DNA of 64,000 bases, from contig CBDHFM010000030.1 of assembly GCA_965262505.1 (NCBI GenBank), positions 1,364,001 through 1,428,000 of the forward strand. The letters are read 5' to 3'. Positions 15,527 through 24,029 of the stretch are shown here, piece by piece. Origin of the DNA: JACPPO01 sp965262505. GTDB lineage: Bacteria; Acidobacteriota; Vicinamibacteria; Vicinamibacterales; UBA2999. How positions within the stretch are numbered: position 1 is the stretch's first letter; every line of letters begins with the position of its first letter. A program made the translations under genes and the position numbers. Under the pieces are notes generated by a model. It saw only the letters and a list, made by a program, of their open reading frames with translations. It did no database searches and had not been told where the DNA came from.

Positions 15527-17770
15527 TTATCCCCCCTGCTCCACGCGTGCCCATCGCAGCAAGTCCTCCAGCGAGAATTTGACGCTTGAGGCCTCGACTG
15601 CGCACCGTGGAACGCCGCCCGCTAGGCCCGTGAACGCCGACCGCCGGACACGCTGGATGACGAACGACCCCACCAGGCTCGTCGGTGACGAGAGGTTAAA
15701 CGTGATGCTCTTACCGACCCGCGTCAACGGGTCGTGCGTCTCGTACCGCACCGTGACGATCGGATCCTTGAAGCGGGCGAGCTCGGCCGTGCCGCGCGCG
15801 GTCGCGGTGGCGATGACCAGGCGTCCGTCCACGATGCTGTGCTCATGGATGCCGTCGCCGCCTTCGATCGCGGCCAGCGCCGTCTGGGCCGCCGCATCAT
15901 CGACCTGCGCGACGATGTTCACTGGTTCCTGTTGGCGAATGTCATGGGCCACGGACCCGGCGCCGCTCGCCGGGATGCCCGTGAGCTCAGAGACCGATGC
16001 CGGCGGCTCCGCCCCGAGACTGCCATCCGCGATGTTGTCGAGGTGGGTGGTCGTGACGTTATCGAGAATCGTCGCGAGGAGCTTGTACACGGCGCCGCCA
16101 GCACTCGTCCGGTAGATGCGCCGGGCGGTGATGGACGCGCCACCCGTCGCGATACTCGTGAGGTTGATCTTGCCGTGCTTCGCCGTGTTGACGTCGGCCA
16201 AGGCCGCGCCGAGGGCGCCGTCCGCGAGGGTGCTGGCGTACGTGGTCGTGACGTTGTCGGCAATCGTGGCCTCCAGGAAGAACGACGAGCCGTTCACGAT
16301 CGTGCGGTAGATCTTCCGGCCGGTCACTCTCGGATCCGCCGACGTCGGGATACTGCTCAAGTCCGCCCCGCCGGTGGTGATCGACGCGCTCTTCTCCGTG
16401 TTGGCGGCCGACTCCCCGCTCGCGGTCGTGAAGATCACCCGCCACGTGTAGGTGCCATTCCCGAGCGACCCGCCTGCCGCGTTGACCGTCGGGATGTTCG
16501 CCCCGAGAGCTGAGTCGATCACGCTGTCGTTGTAGCTGGTCGTCACGTTCCCGGCGATCGTGGCGACCAGCTTCAGCTGCCCGGTCGGTGCCGCAGCCGT
16601 CGTGCGATAGAGCTTTCGGTTTGTCGTGCCGGCGGGGCCCGTCGGAATCGCGGTTAACGGCACGACGTTCCTGGTGGCCGTATTGGTCGACGGCGCATTC
16701 GCACCGAGCGACCCATCCGCCACATTGTCCGTGTAGGTCGTCGTCACATTGTCGGTGACCGTCGTGACCAGCTTGAACGTGCTGCCTCCCACCAGTGTGC
16801 GATAGAGCTTGCGCGCAGTCACCGTCGCGTCTGGCGACGTCGGGATGCTGGTGAGGTCGACCTTCCGATAGACCGCCGTATTTACGCTCGGCGCATCGGC
16901 GCCGAGCGACCCATCGGCGGTGGTGTCGTTGTAACTCGTGGTCGCGAGCGTCAGCTGCGCGACGAACTTAAAGGTGCTCCCCCCGTTCGTCGTCCTGTAG
17001 AGGTTCTTATGCGTCACCCCCGTGTCGCCAGGTGCCCTCGTGGGCATCGATCCGTTGGGAAAGTTCGCCTGCGTGTTGCCGACCCCAATCGTGCTGCCGC
17101 CGGGGGCGCCGATCGACGGCAGCGTCTCCCCCTCCGCGGTAACCCAGGTAAGTTTCCATCTGTAGAAGCCGTTGTCGTCGAGGCTTCCACCGCTCAAGAA
17201 ATTCAGCCCCTGGCCGCCGAAGCCAGGCCGCTGCACTCCGCCCAAGCTGACACTCGCCTCTGCGCTTGGCGTGGTCTCGCCCGCGGAGTTGACATAGGTG
17301 GTCTTGTATTTGTAGACACCCTTCGCGAGGTTGCCGCCGTTGTTTTTCGTCCGCGTGGGCGGGCTGCTGGGCGCGGCGACCTTCCCCGTGGTGACCGCTG
17401 CGCTGCGCGGACCACCGGTCGTCTCGCCGGTTGCCGTTTCAAAGGTGACCGCGTACTCGTGGTTCCCGTCGTCCGGGCCCGCGCCAGCGGTGCGGCCGCC
17501 AATCGTCGGCGCGCTGCCAGGCGCCGTGAACGCCCCCGTGACGGCACCGATGGCCGACGTGGGGTCCGGCACCGACGTGATGGTGACGGCGTTCGATGGC
17601 ACCGACACCGGGAGCTCCTGTCCGGCGTCAATCAGCGCCACCTTGTAGCGATAGGCCCCGTCGTACAGCAGGCCGTCCACACGGCTCTCCGCGGCCGTGG
17701 GCGCCGAGGGCCCCGCCAGCAGCCCCGAGGCGGCGTAGGCAATCACCTGCGGCCCCACCACCAGGCGCAT
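15527..17770 (-). CDS. Large repeat-containing tail/baseplate protein (C-terminal part)
   Basis: A 747-residue beta-rich protein. After fibronectin-like strands (YRYKVALIDAGQELP, YKYKTTYVNSAGETTPS) come five copies of a repeat of about 60 residues, each with a core like RKLYRTLVGGSTFKLV, then DNVTTTYTDN and DGSLGA. A distinct C-terminal domain of about 150 residues follows. The first codon lies inside the preceding gene's frame, and the sequence reads on smoothly from that gene (DGSWY then RLVVGPQVIAYA). It may be one gene with a frameshift at about 17770. Likely role: distal tail, baseplate hub or receptor contact. Confidence 0.7.
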   Translation of the reverse strand: MRLVVGPQVIAYAASGLLAGPSAPTAAESRVDGLLYDGAYRYKVALIDAGQELPVSVPSNAVTITSVPDPTSAIGAVTGAFTAPGSAPTIGGRTAGAGPDDGNHEYAVTFETATGETTGGPRSAAVTTGKVAAPSSPPTRTKNNGGNLAKGVYKYKTTYVNSAGETTPSAEASVSLGGVQRPGFGGQGLNFLSGGSLDDNGFYRWKLTWVTAEGETLPSIGAPGGSTIGVGNTQANFPNGSMPTRAPGDTGVTHKNLYRTTNGGSTFKFVAQLTLATTSYNDTTADGSLGADAPSVNTAVYRKVDLTSIPTSPDATVTARKLYRTLVGGSTFKLVTTVTDNVTTTYTDNVADGSLGANAPSTNTATRNVVPLTAIPTGPAGTTNRKLYRTTAAAPTGQLKLVATIAGNVTTSYNDSVIDSALGANIPTVNAAGGSLGNGTYTWRVIFTTASGESAANTEKSASITTGGADLSSIPTSADPRVTGRKIYRTIVNGSSFFLEATIADNVTTTYASTLADGALGAALADVNTAKHGKINLTSIATGGASITARRIYRTSAGGAVYKLLATILDNVTTTHLDNIADGSLGAEPPASVSELTGIPASGAGSVAHDIRQQEPVNIVAQVDDAAAQTALAAIEGGDGIHEHSIVDGRLVIATATARGTAELARFKDPIVTVRYETHDPLTRVGKSITFNLSSPTSLVGSFVIQRVRRSAFTGLAGGVPRCAVEASSVKFSLEDLLRWARVEQGG

Positions 17771-18482
17771 ACCAGGACCCGTCGAACACCCGTATCGACG
17801 GCGCTCCGGCGAGCACCTCGAGAACCGTCTCGCTGCCCCCGCCTTCCACGAACACCCGCGTCCGCACCTGGGTCACATCCCGGTGAATCACCAGCGACTC
17901 GATCTCCGGCGTGGACCTATCGGTCACATCGTTGGGCGGGCTCGCCGCGTCGGTATAGAACGCGTGGATGTCGCGATCCGCGTCGATGTACCAGTACCCC
18001 CCGGCGCGGCGCATGAGGCGGGTGATCGCCGTGCCGGTGGGCTCGTTCGTGAACGAAATGCCGCCCGAGAGCGGCGTTACATCCAGCGCGGCCGCCACGT
18101 TCGTCGTCGTGAACCCCGACGTGAAGTCCGCCACGAGCGCCACGAGGATCGCCTTGGGGGTCCCCGTGTAGAAGGCATTCACGAGCCGCCGATTCATCAA
18201 CCGCATCCAGTCGGCACAGAAGAGCTTCCACTGCACATTGCTGGAGGCGCCAACATAGACCTGCGTCGGCCGCACGATCGACCCGCCGAACAGCTTGGTG
18301 CCGCCGTGCAGAATCTCGACCGCGTAGCCCGCCAGCGGCGTGAAGCCTTTCACCACCATCGACGCCGTGTCCGGCTCGTCGTTGAGCGCCTCGAGGACCT
18401 CAAGCGACGACCAGGCCGACCCTGAGAGCGGCATCACGTTCGCCGTGCGGTCGACGCCATTGATCGTGATCGTGACGGCCAT
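17628..18482 (-). CDS. Phage tail/baseplate hub protein (N-terminal part)
   Basis: A 284-residue frame starting MAVTITINGVDRTANV. Segments such as NDEPDTASMVVKGF, GTKLFGGSIVRPTQVYVG and YWYIDADRDIHAFY are typical of siphophage baseplate hub (gp27/gp44-like) proteins. From about 17770 onward the translation becomes Gly/Ala/Arg-rich nonsense (GGAAGDCLRRLGAAGG) while a neighbouring frame continues in a sensible way, so the true product is probably a fusion with the 747-residue repeat protein. The start ATG overlaps the tape measure stop (TAATG). Confidence 0.7.
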   Translation of the reverse strand: MAVTITINGVDRTANVMPLSGSAWSSLEVLEALNDEPDTASMVVKGFTPLAGYAVEILHGGTKLFGGSIVRPTQVYVGASSNVQWKLFCADWMRLMNRRLVNAFYTGTPKAILVALVADFTSGFTTTNVAAALDVTPLSGGISFTNEPTGTAITRLMRRAGGYWYIDADRDIHAFYTDAASPPNDVTDRSTPEIESLVIHRDVTQVRTRVFVEGGGSETVLEVLAGAPSIRVFDGSWYAPGGGAAGDCLRRLGAAGGALGAHGRGEPCGRPAVRRGLSLQGGAD

Positions 18483-20743
18483 TAAATCGAGTCCAACTTG
18501 CGGGTGATCGCGAGCGTCTGCATCACCTGCCCGCTCACCATCGCCGCGAGCTGTTGCGCCGCCGACTCATCCGACCCGATGAAGTGGCCGACGTTGACAT
18601 TGACTGTGACCGGCGTGCCACCAGCGCCGTTCGGGAGCACGGTGCCATTCGCGTTCGGCACGAAGAGTTCAGGCCCGCGCTCGCCCACGAGGTAGGGCAT
18701 CCCACGAGACACCGGGCCGCCCTCGGCCAGCGCGCCCGGCGCGTTCACACCGGGAATGTGGATGTACGGGTTCCCGTAGTCATCGTGGGCCACGCGGCCG
18801 CCGACCGTGGCCGCCGCCGCCGCGAGTTGGCGCTCGGTCTGCGCCGCCTGCACCGTGCCCGTCATCGTGCCGAGCCCGTGCGACACGGCGGCCATCGTCT
18901 GGCCCCAACTCAGCTCCGCCCGACTCGCCGCAATGACCGCCGCAGACCCCGCATCGGTGTAGGCGTCAGAGACCGCGCCGACGATCAACAAGCCACTCTC
19001 CAGCGCGGCCTCGACGTGACCCATGCTGTCCACCAGCGTCTCAGCGTCCGCCGCCGCCGCCTGGAGCCCCTGCTCGTATACCTGCAACGACGCCGCGTTC
19101 GAACGGACGACCGGCGGCAATCCCGTGAACACCCCCAACAGCCGATCCGACGAGACCAGGAGGTCCTCGGTGCTGTCGGTGGACTGCCTGAGCGCTGGGA
19201 CCTGCGTCGTCGCGAGCGCGGCGGCGCTCGCATCCGTCGCCAGCGACGCCTCCACCATCGCGGCCTTCGCCCGCACGAGCGTCTCGGTCGTCTTAGCGAG
19301 CGCCCCATGGACGACGCCCTGCCCGGCCGCCATGTCCAGCGCGCTCGTCAAGGCCCGCGACGACGCCTCTCGCGTCGCGGCCCACGCCGTCGCTGCTGAG
19401 CGCGCCGACCGCGCCGTGCCCGCAAACGCCAATCCGACGCCAGGGATCGTCGCCGCCAACTCCGCCGTGGTCGCAATCCCAGCGACGAACCGCTCAGTGA
19501 GGTAGTCCTGCGCCGCCGTCACGGCCCGCAGCGGCGCCACGAACGCCCCGAACACGCGTACGCCGATGCGACCGAATTCCACGACGTAGAACCCGGCGTC
19601 CACGACCGTCATCGCCAGACGGTTCACCCGGTCCATCATCGTCTGGACACGCGCCGCGCTATCTGACCCGAACGGGGCGCTGAATGCCACACCGATCTCG
19701 TCCAGCGCCGCCCCCAGCACCGGCGACCGCGCAATCGCAATCGACAGGTCGTTCTTGAAGTTCTCCCACCAGACGCCGGTCCGGGCGAGGCTGTCGCCAA
19801 GGGAATTATTCGCCTCGCCGATGGCGAGCACCTTGGCCCGCGCCGCTTCCATCGCGGCGTTGTAGAACGCCGTCTTCCGTTCGGCGTCCGTCAGCTCGTC
19901 GACCGTCTTCCCCAGGGCCGCTGCGTAGACCGTGTTCGCCTCGCCGACCTTCACGGACAGACCGAGGTTGTCCAGGATGAGCGGTGACGAGCGCCCGAGG
20001 GCGGTAATGAGGTTGTCGAACGCCTGGGTCGGTCCCAGGCCCATCGCCCGACCGAGGACCGTCGCCGTCTGGGAGAGATCCCCCATTTCGGCCGCCGTCA
20101 CCGGGAGGCCCAGCAGCACGGCCTTGTTCGCCGCGGTCATCAGGTCCAGATCGCTCACCAGACCCTGTGTGCCGGCCCGCATCTCCCCGAGCATCGCCTC
20201 GCCCGATTCGCCCAACGTGGCCGCGAGCGTCTGAAACGAGTGCTCGAGCGCTGCAAGCCGTGGACCCTCCATCACAAGGTCCGAGATGCCACTCGCCAGG
20301 GCCTTGATCCCGTTGAGCGCCAGCCGCCCCAGCGCCGCCACGGCTTTGGCGGCCATCGTGCCGATGAAGGATCCGAGCGCCACCATCTTGGTGCTCAGTC
20401 CCTCTGTCGGTACATGCGCACCCTGCGTGGCCCTCGCCAGGGCCACCATCGACGCTGGCGCCTCCTTGCCCATGACGTGGTATTTCTCGATCGCTTTGGT
20501 GAGCGTGGTGTTGACCCGGGCCTGCTCTCGTTGGGTCAGCTTCGACGCCCCACCAATCTGGTTGACGGCCGCCACCATGTTGTGCGCGTTCTGGCTGAGC
20601 TTTTCGCCGGAGAGTGACGCCGCGAGCCGACCCATCCCGGCCGTGGTCGTCTCGATCTGATTCCTGCCCTCAGCGAGATTGGCCTTGAGTTCCGCGATGG
20701 TCGCAGCGACCCGGATCACCATCGCCGGGTTCTGGCCAGCCAC
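18482..20743 (-). CDS. Tail tape measure protein
   Basis: A 753-residue Ala-rich helical protein that sets tail length and is ejected with DNA. Evidence is the N-terminal coiled-coil region (IAELKANLAEGRNQIETTTA), hydrophobic segments (SFIGTMAAKAVAALGRLALN), the long Ala/Thr-rich helices, the C-terminal GPELFVPNANGTVLPNG segment common in tape measure proteins, and its position after the tail chaperone and before the hub gene. The neighbour just upstream begins next to it at 20744. Confidence 0.85.
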   Translation of the reverse strand: MAGQNPAMVIRVAATIAELKANLAEGRNQIETTTAGMGRLAASLSGEKLSQNAHNMVAAVNQIGGASKLTQREQARVNTTLTKAIEKYHVMGKEAPASMVALARATQGAHVPTEGLSTKMVALGSFIGTMAAKAVAALGRLALNGIKALASGISDLVMEGPRLAALEHSFQTLAATLGESGEAMLGEMRAGTQGLVSDLDLMTAANKAVLLGLPVTAAEMGDLSQTATVLGRAMGLGPTQAFDNLITALGRSSPLILDNLGLSVKVGEANTVYAAALGKTVDELTDAERKTAFYNAAMEAARAKVLAIGEANNSLGDSLARTGVWWENFKNDLSIAIARSPVLGAALDEIGVAFSAPFGSDSAARVQTMMDRVNRLAMTVVDAGFYVVEFGRIGVRVFGAFVAPLRAVTAAQDYLTERFVAGIATTAELAATIPGVGLAFAGTARSARSAATAWAATREASSRALTSALDMAAGQGVVHGALAKTTETLVRAKAAMVEASLATDASAAALATTQVPALRQSTDSTEDLLVSSDRLLGVFTGLPPVVRSNAASLQVYEQGLQAAAADAETLVDSMGHVEAALESGLLIVGAVSDAYTDAGSAAVIAASRAELSWGQTMAAVSHGLGTMTGTVQAAQTERQLAAAAATVGGRVAHDDYGNPYIHIPGVNAPGALAEGGPVSRGMPYLVGERGPELFVPNANGTVLPNGAGGTPVTVNVNVGHFIGSDESAAQQLAAMVSGQVMQTLAITRKLDSI

Positions 20744-21205
20744 TCAGTCCCCCAAACCCTTCGCGTTGATCGCGGCCTGCACGGCGTCGCGGGCACGGCG
20801 CTCGTGCGGCCCCGCCTCCAGTCGAGCCGACGGAAAGAAGAACTCACGCCGTGTCATAAACTTCGTGCCGAATTCGAGCCAGATCCCGACATGCTTCTCC
20901 TGATGACGCGTGGACCTTGACGTCCGCCGCAACCCGCGCGACCGCCGCCGGGCTGTTTCCTGTGGGCCAACCGCATCACCCATGAGCACGACATACCCGT
21001 TCCCGAGCGTGGACGCCTCGACGTGAATACCCTCGGCGGTGGCGCCGGTCCGTCGGGCGACCCGCCGCTGGGCCTCACGGGCGATGTTGTCAGCGCTGAT
21101 CTTCGCGGCCTGCAGCAGGTGCTTGGCCACCACGCCAGGCACGGCATCCATCGCCGCGAACAGGGCCGCGGTCTCGACCGTGATGCTGAACAGCGGCTCA
21201 CTCAC
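20744..21205 (-). CDS. HK97 gp10-like phage protein
   Basis: A 153-residue protein resembling the HK97 gp10 family of neck or tail-completion proteins. It has an Ala-rich helix (LLQAAKISADNIAREAQRRV), a GIHVEAS strand and the EFGTKFMTRREFFFPSAR motif, in which family members carry an EFGT and a Pro-aromatic segment. It starts with GTG at 21205, overlapping the -1 frame stop of the chaperone extension (GTGA). Finding it between the chaperone and tape measure genes is unusual, since gp10-like genes normally sit with the connector genes. Confidence 0.75.
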   Translation of the reverse strand: MSEPLFSITVETAALFAAMDAVPGVVAKHLLQAAKISADNIAREAQRRVARRTGATAEGIHVEASTLGNGYVVLMGDAVGPQETARRRSRGLRRTSRSTRHQEKHVGIWLEFGTKFMTRREFFFPSARLEAGPHERRARDAVQAAINAKGLGD

Positions 21206-21917
21206 TGGTGCCTTCTCTGCTCCTCTGCGAGCGCGAACTCGATCTCGGTGACGAGATCCCCCATCTCCGACCGCTCCATCACCTTCCGCTTCTCTGGCGT
21301 GTCCGCGGCGTCATTCACTGCCTTCGCCTGCACGTACGCCCGATACTCGATCGCCTGCTCCAAGAACCCTGCCGGCAGCCGTAGCCACTCCCGGTAGATC
21401 TCTGACGGCAGCGCCCCGCCGAATTCCTCCGACAGGCGACCGATGAAATGCTCAAACGGCTGCGGCCCCTCGCCCTCCAGGTAGCGATGAAACCGCGTCA
21501 GTCGTTTTTTCTTTCCGTCTCCTCGCCCGTGAACAACCCTGGTTTGGTCAGCCGCAGTACCTCACGCGCGAGCCACTCGATCGCCTCCTCCTCGAGGTCG
21601 TCAAGCGCCTCATCGTTCAGCTCTTCTGGACACGTCCACGACTTGACACCGTGCTTGATCAGGGTCATCCGGTGGTAGGCGTTCAGCGGGTCGGCCTGCG
21701 CCCGCTTCATGGCCTCCGCCACTAATCCCTTGTCGCCCGCCGCGTCCAGCTGCTTCTGGAACGCCTCGCCACCCATCCGCTGGACGTACGCCACCGCCTC
21801 CACGCGGTTCTCCTCCTCGGCCCGCTGAAGGTGACGGCCAGGGAGCCGCTGCAGCGTGACGGTGTGGGGCGGATCGAACGGAATCGGAATCGTGATCGTC
21901 GTGCGACGTGCGAACAT
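21202..21917 (-). CDS. Tail assembly chaperone, frameshifted long form (GT-like)
   Basis: A -1 shift at the A AAA AAC heptamer joins the 138 zero-frame residues to a 100-residue extension that runs to a TGA at 21202-21204. The extension reads FHRYLEGEGPQPFEHFIGRL and later LPAGFLEQAIEYRAYVQ, the kind of helical T domain expected in such fusions. No independent start or ribosome binding site fits the extension, which supports frameshifting. Predicted fusion length is 238 residues. Confidence 0.75.
21498..21917 (-). CDS. Tail assembly chaperone, short form (lambda G-like)
   Basis: A 139-residue protein encoded just after the tail protein genes. It starts MFARRTTITIPIPFDPPHTV and has a helical C-terminal half rich in Glu and Leu. 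Position, size and the slippery site near its end (A AAA AAC at 21504-21510, zero-frame codons AGA AAA AAC GAC then TGA) match the conserved G/GT chaperone arrangement of long-tailed phages, which helps load tail tube subunits on the tape measure protein. Confidence 0.8.
   Translation of the reverse strand: MFARRTTITIPIPFDPPHTVTLQRLPGRHLQRAEEENRVEAVAYVQRMGGEAFQKQLDAAGDKGLVAEAMKRAQADPLNAYHRMTLIKHGVKSWTCPEELNDEALDDLEEEAIEWLAREVLRLTKPGLFTGEETERKND
21504..21510 (-). promoter_or_regulatory. Programmed -1 frameshift slippery heptamer
   Basis: Read on the minus strand, the sequence is A AAA AAC in the exact phase required for tandem -1 slippage, six bases before the zero-frame TGA. Confidence 0.75.
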
Positions 21918-22008
21918 GCCGGTGCCTCACTTCTGCAAGAGGGCGCCGGGCGGCGCGCGCGGAATTGCGCGCGTGGACCGGCGCCGTGTGTCCGACGCCC
22001 GTGCCCGC

Positions 22009-22437
22009 CTACGACCAGACGCCGGCGCTCTTCTGCCGCACCAGCGCGGCATACTCGGTCAAGTTCTCGCTCTTGTTGAGCACTTCGTACTTGACCAGGT
22101 GCACCGTGATGGTGAACGTGGCACCCGTCGCCGCGACGATCACCAGCACGCGCCCGACGCTCGCGGGCGCCTTGTCCGCCGCCGCCGGCTTCAGCACGAC
22201 ATGCGGCCCCACCGTGGCCGTGTCGTCATGGAACCCGCTGATCGGGATGTCTGGCGTCATCTCCATCCCGGTCGGCGTGTGGGACTGGTAGGCGACCCCG
22301 AACGGATTGGTCTGCTGCGTCAGGTGCTCGATCGCGAGTCCCCCAATGGTGTTCACGTAGGGCGTGATGTCGCGAGCCGTCCCACCAGGTGCGTCCTCAA
22401 GCGTGATCGTGACTTCGGAAGAACCATGCTTTGCCAT
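22009..22437 (-). CDS. Phage tail protein (tail tube-like)
   Basis: A 142-residue protein beginning MAKHGSSEVTITLEDAPGGT. It alternates short beta strands (GRVLVIVAATGATFTITVHL) and ends in a helix. Its size, its place immediately upstream of the chaperone gene and its similar opening to the next tail protein (KYGSSSFSVLL) suggest a tail tube subunit. No diagnostic family motif was recognised, so the role rests on position. Confidence 0.6.
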   Translation of the reverse strand: MAKHGSSEVTITLEDAPGGTARDITPYVNTIGGLAIEHLTQQTNPFGVAYQSHTPTGMEMTPDIPISGFHDDTATVGPHVVLKPAAADKAPASVGRVLVIVAATGATFTITVHLVKYEVLNKSENLTEYAALVRQKSAGVWS

Positions 22438-22441
22438 CTAT

Positions 22442-22642
22442 CTACTCCTGCTGTGCGGCCCGGAACGTCCGCGTGCCGATCCAATCTTCGAGCGCCTTCC
22501 TTAGCGCCACTGCGTGCCGGTACACGACGTGCCCGCGCGCCTGTTCGGCCGCGTCCCCCGGTGTGCTCCGGAGGTGCTGTCGTACGGCGTCCTCCGTATC
22601 GCGGGCCGCATCACGTGACGACCCGAGCGCGACGTCATCCAC
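22442..22642 (-). CDS. Small helical phage protein
   Basis: A 66-residue protein between two tail genes. The proposed GTG start (22640-22642) overlaps the stop of the upstream gene (GTGGATGA), and the stop lies 5 bp before the next start. The sequence DTEDAVRQHLRSTPGDAAEQ and KALEDWIGTRTFRAAQQE predicts helices. The frame is open to 22687 but that part overlaps the upstream gene. No function recognised. Confidence 0.5.
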   Translation of the reverse strand: MDDVALGSSRDAARDTEDAVRQHLRSTPGDAAEQARGHVVYRHAVALRKALEDWIGTRTFRAAQQE

Positions 22643-23606
22643 GACTGAACCCGGCGAACGGGGTGATCGATCCCGTGCCCGTGACATTCCCGTCGAACGC
22701 TAGATACCGGTCCACGATCCCGGCCACCGCCACGCGTTCCACGGCCGGCGCAGCCGTCACATCCGCAACGGTCACCAGATCGGCATAGGTGACGTTGTCA
22801 GCTGAGTCCCGCACCGTACCGACGTACCCAGAAAACCCGAAGAGATCCGACACCTGCTGAACGCCCGCGCCCCCGTCCACCGAGTTTGCGCGGACGAACG
22901 AGCCGCCAGTGCCGCCAGACCCGGCCGAGGTGTCCACCGGCACCGAGAACGTGGTGGGACTGAGCACCGTGATGGTGCGCTCGCCGTTGATCGTCGGGCT
23001 GGACCCAGACTCCCCGGAGATCAGGATGATGTCGCCCGTGGCCCGCCCGTGCGCCACCGGGCAGGTCACCACCGTCGGATTCGCCTGCGAGTTCGACGTG
23101 ATCGGAATCACCCGCTGGGACGTGTCGAGCGTGTAATCCACCGGGTCGGAGACCTCAGTGTTCCAGTCGGCGGTCTTCGCGCCATGCGCCTGCAGGATGA
23201 CCCCGTCCTCCGTGACGCCGTCGATCACGTACGTGGCATTGGCCTTCGTCAACCCAGGCGCCGCGACGAGCACTTCATAGCGCTGGCGGAAGGCCCCAAC
23301 AGCAGCCGTGAACGCCTGGCCGATCGTGTTGCCCATGAACGCAAAGCAGAGGATACGGTTGACGTTCGACGACGCCTTGAACGCCTCGTGGATGCCGTTG
23401 GCCGCATCGTCGAAGAAGGCGCCCTCCTGTGAGAGCGTTGCCTGCGTCATGTTGACCGGCGAGTGCTGCACGTGCCCGTCACCCAACCCGTTGGTCTGCT
23501 CGGTGAGCGACTCCTCGCCATGGCTGAAGGCTTGCAGTTTCGCGGCCAGCATGTCGAAGCCGTCGACGAGCAGCACCGAGAACGATGACGATCCGTATTT
23601 GCTCAT
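22635..23606 (-). CDS. Major tail/structural protein with inserted FCCH-like beta domain
   Basis: A 323-residue protein beginning MSKYGSSSFSVLLVDGFDML, of a type encoded between connector and chaperone genes in siphophages. Residues about 167-240 form an insert with the pattern AHGRATGDIILISGESG, then INGERTITVLSPTTFSVPV, which resembles the small FCCH-like beta domain seen in other phage structural proteins. The last 80 residues return to the main fold. A similar insert occurs in the head-closure protein at 24465-25055. Assignment as tail tube is by position. Confidence 0.65.
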   Translation of the reverse strand: MSKYGSSSFSVLLVDGFDMLAAKLQAFSHGEESLTEQTNGLGDGHVQHSPVNMTQATLSQEGAFFDDAANGIHEAFKASSNVNRILCFAFMGNTIGQAFTAAVGAFRQRYEVLVAAPGLTKANATYVIDGVTEDGVILQAHGAKTADWNTEVSDPVDYTLDTSQRVIPITSNSQANPTVVTCPVAHGRATGDIILISGESGSSPTINGERTITVLSPTTFSVPVDTSAGSGGTGGSFVRANSVDGGAGVQQVSDLFGFSGYVGTVRDSADNVTYADLVTVADVTAAPAVERVAVAGIVDRYLAFDGNVTGTGSITPFAGFSRG

Positions 23607-23791
23607 GCCCGATCCTTGCTGCGCCCAGGTCGTGCCTTCGGCGCCGGTGTCACGCGCTCGATCTTCCCGCTCGCCAGCAGCGACGGGAGACTCGACGGCG
23701 CCACGCGCTCGCAGGTCTCGCCCACCGCGGCCACAGTGACATTCGCCAGCGTCGACAGTCTCCGCAGCGCGCGGTACTCCTTCCCCTTCAT
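23603..23791 (-). CDS. Small basic phage protein
   Basis: A 62-residue protein starting MKGKEYRALRRLSTLANVTV, ending in a basic tail rich in Lys and Arg. It resembles a short DNA- or peptide-binding element (GETCERVAPSSLPSLLASGK), but no family is recognised. Its stop overlaps the start of the downstream structural protein by four bases. The open frame extends to 23995, but that region is antisense or overlaps the zinc-ribbon gene. Confidence 0.55.
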   Translation of the reverse strand: MKGKEYRALRRLSTLANVTVAAVGETCERVAPSSLPSLLASGKIERVTPAPKARPGRSKDRA

Positions 23792-23798
23792 GGCCTGG

Positions 23799-24029
23799 CT
23801 AGACACTCCACACCTCGTCGTGAAACTCGTGCCCGCAGACACCACACACGGGATGCGGGACACCGAACCCCCCAGAAGCCTGCCGCCTGTCGGCAGACGC
23901 TCGACATGTCGGACACGCCGTGTCTGCCGATGGCGTCGCAGGCATGCCGTTCGGGAGGACGAGCCCGGCGCCGGGATCGCTGTGCGGGCGGCCATCCGTC
24001 ACCGTGCTGTTGTCGCGTCCGGTATTCAT
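23799..24029 (-). CDS. Small zinc-ribbon protein
   Basis: A 76-residue protein with two Cys pairs, ACPTCRA and VCGVCGHEFHDE, separated by about 25 residues, a typical zinc ribbon. The N-terminal 35 residues look disordered. It overlaps the start region of the tail terminator gene upstream (ATGA at 24026-24029). Probable structural or DNA-binding role in phage assembly; function unknown. Confidence 0.6.
   Translation of the reverse strand: MNTGRDNSTVTDGRPHSDPGAGLVLPNGMPATPSADTACPTCRASADRRQASGGFGVPHPVCGVCGHEFHDEVWSV

Noticed and set aside
15900..17060. Second candidate repeat array
   Set aside because: The repeats are coding and diverged (five tail-protein units), not a CRISPR or noncoding array.
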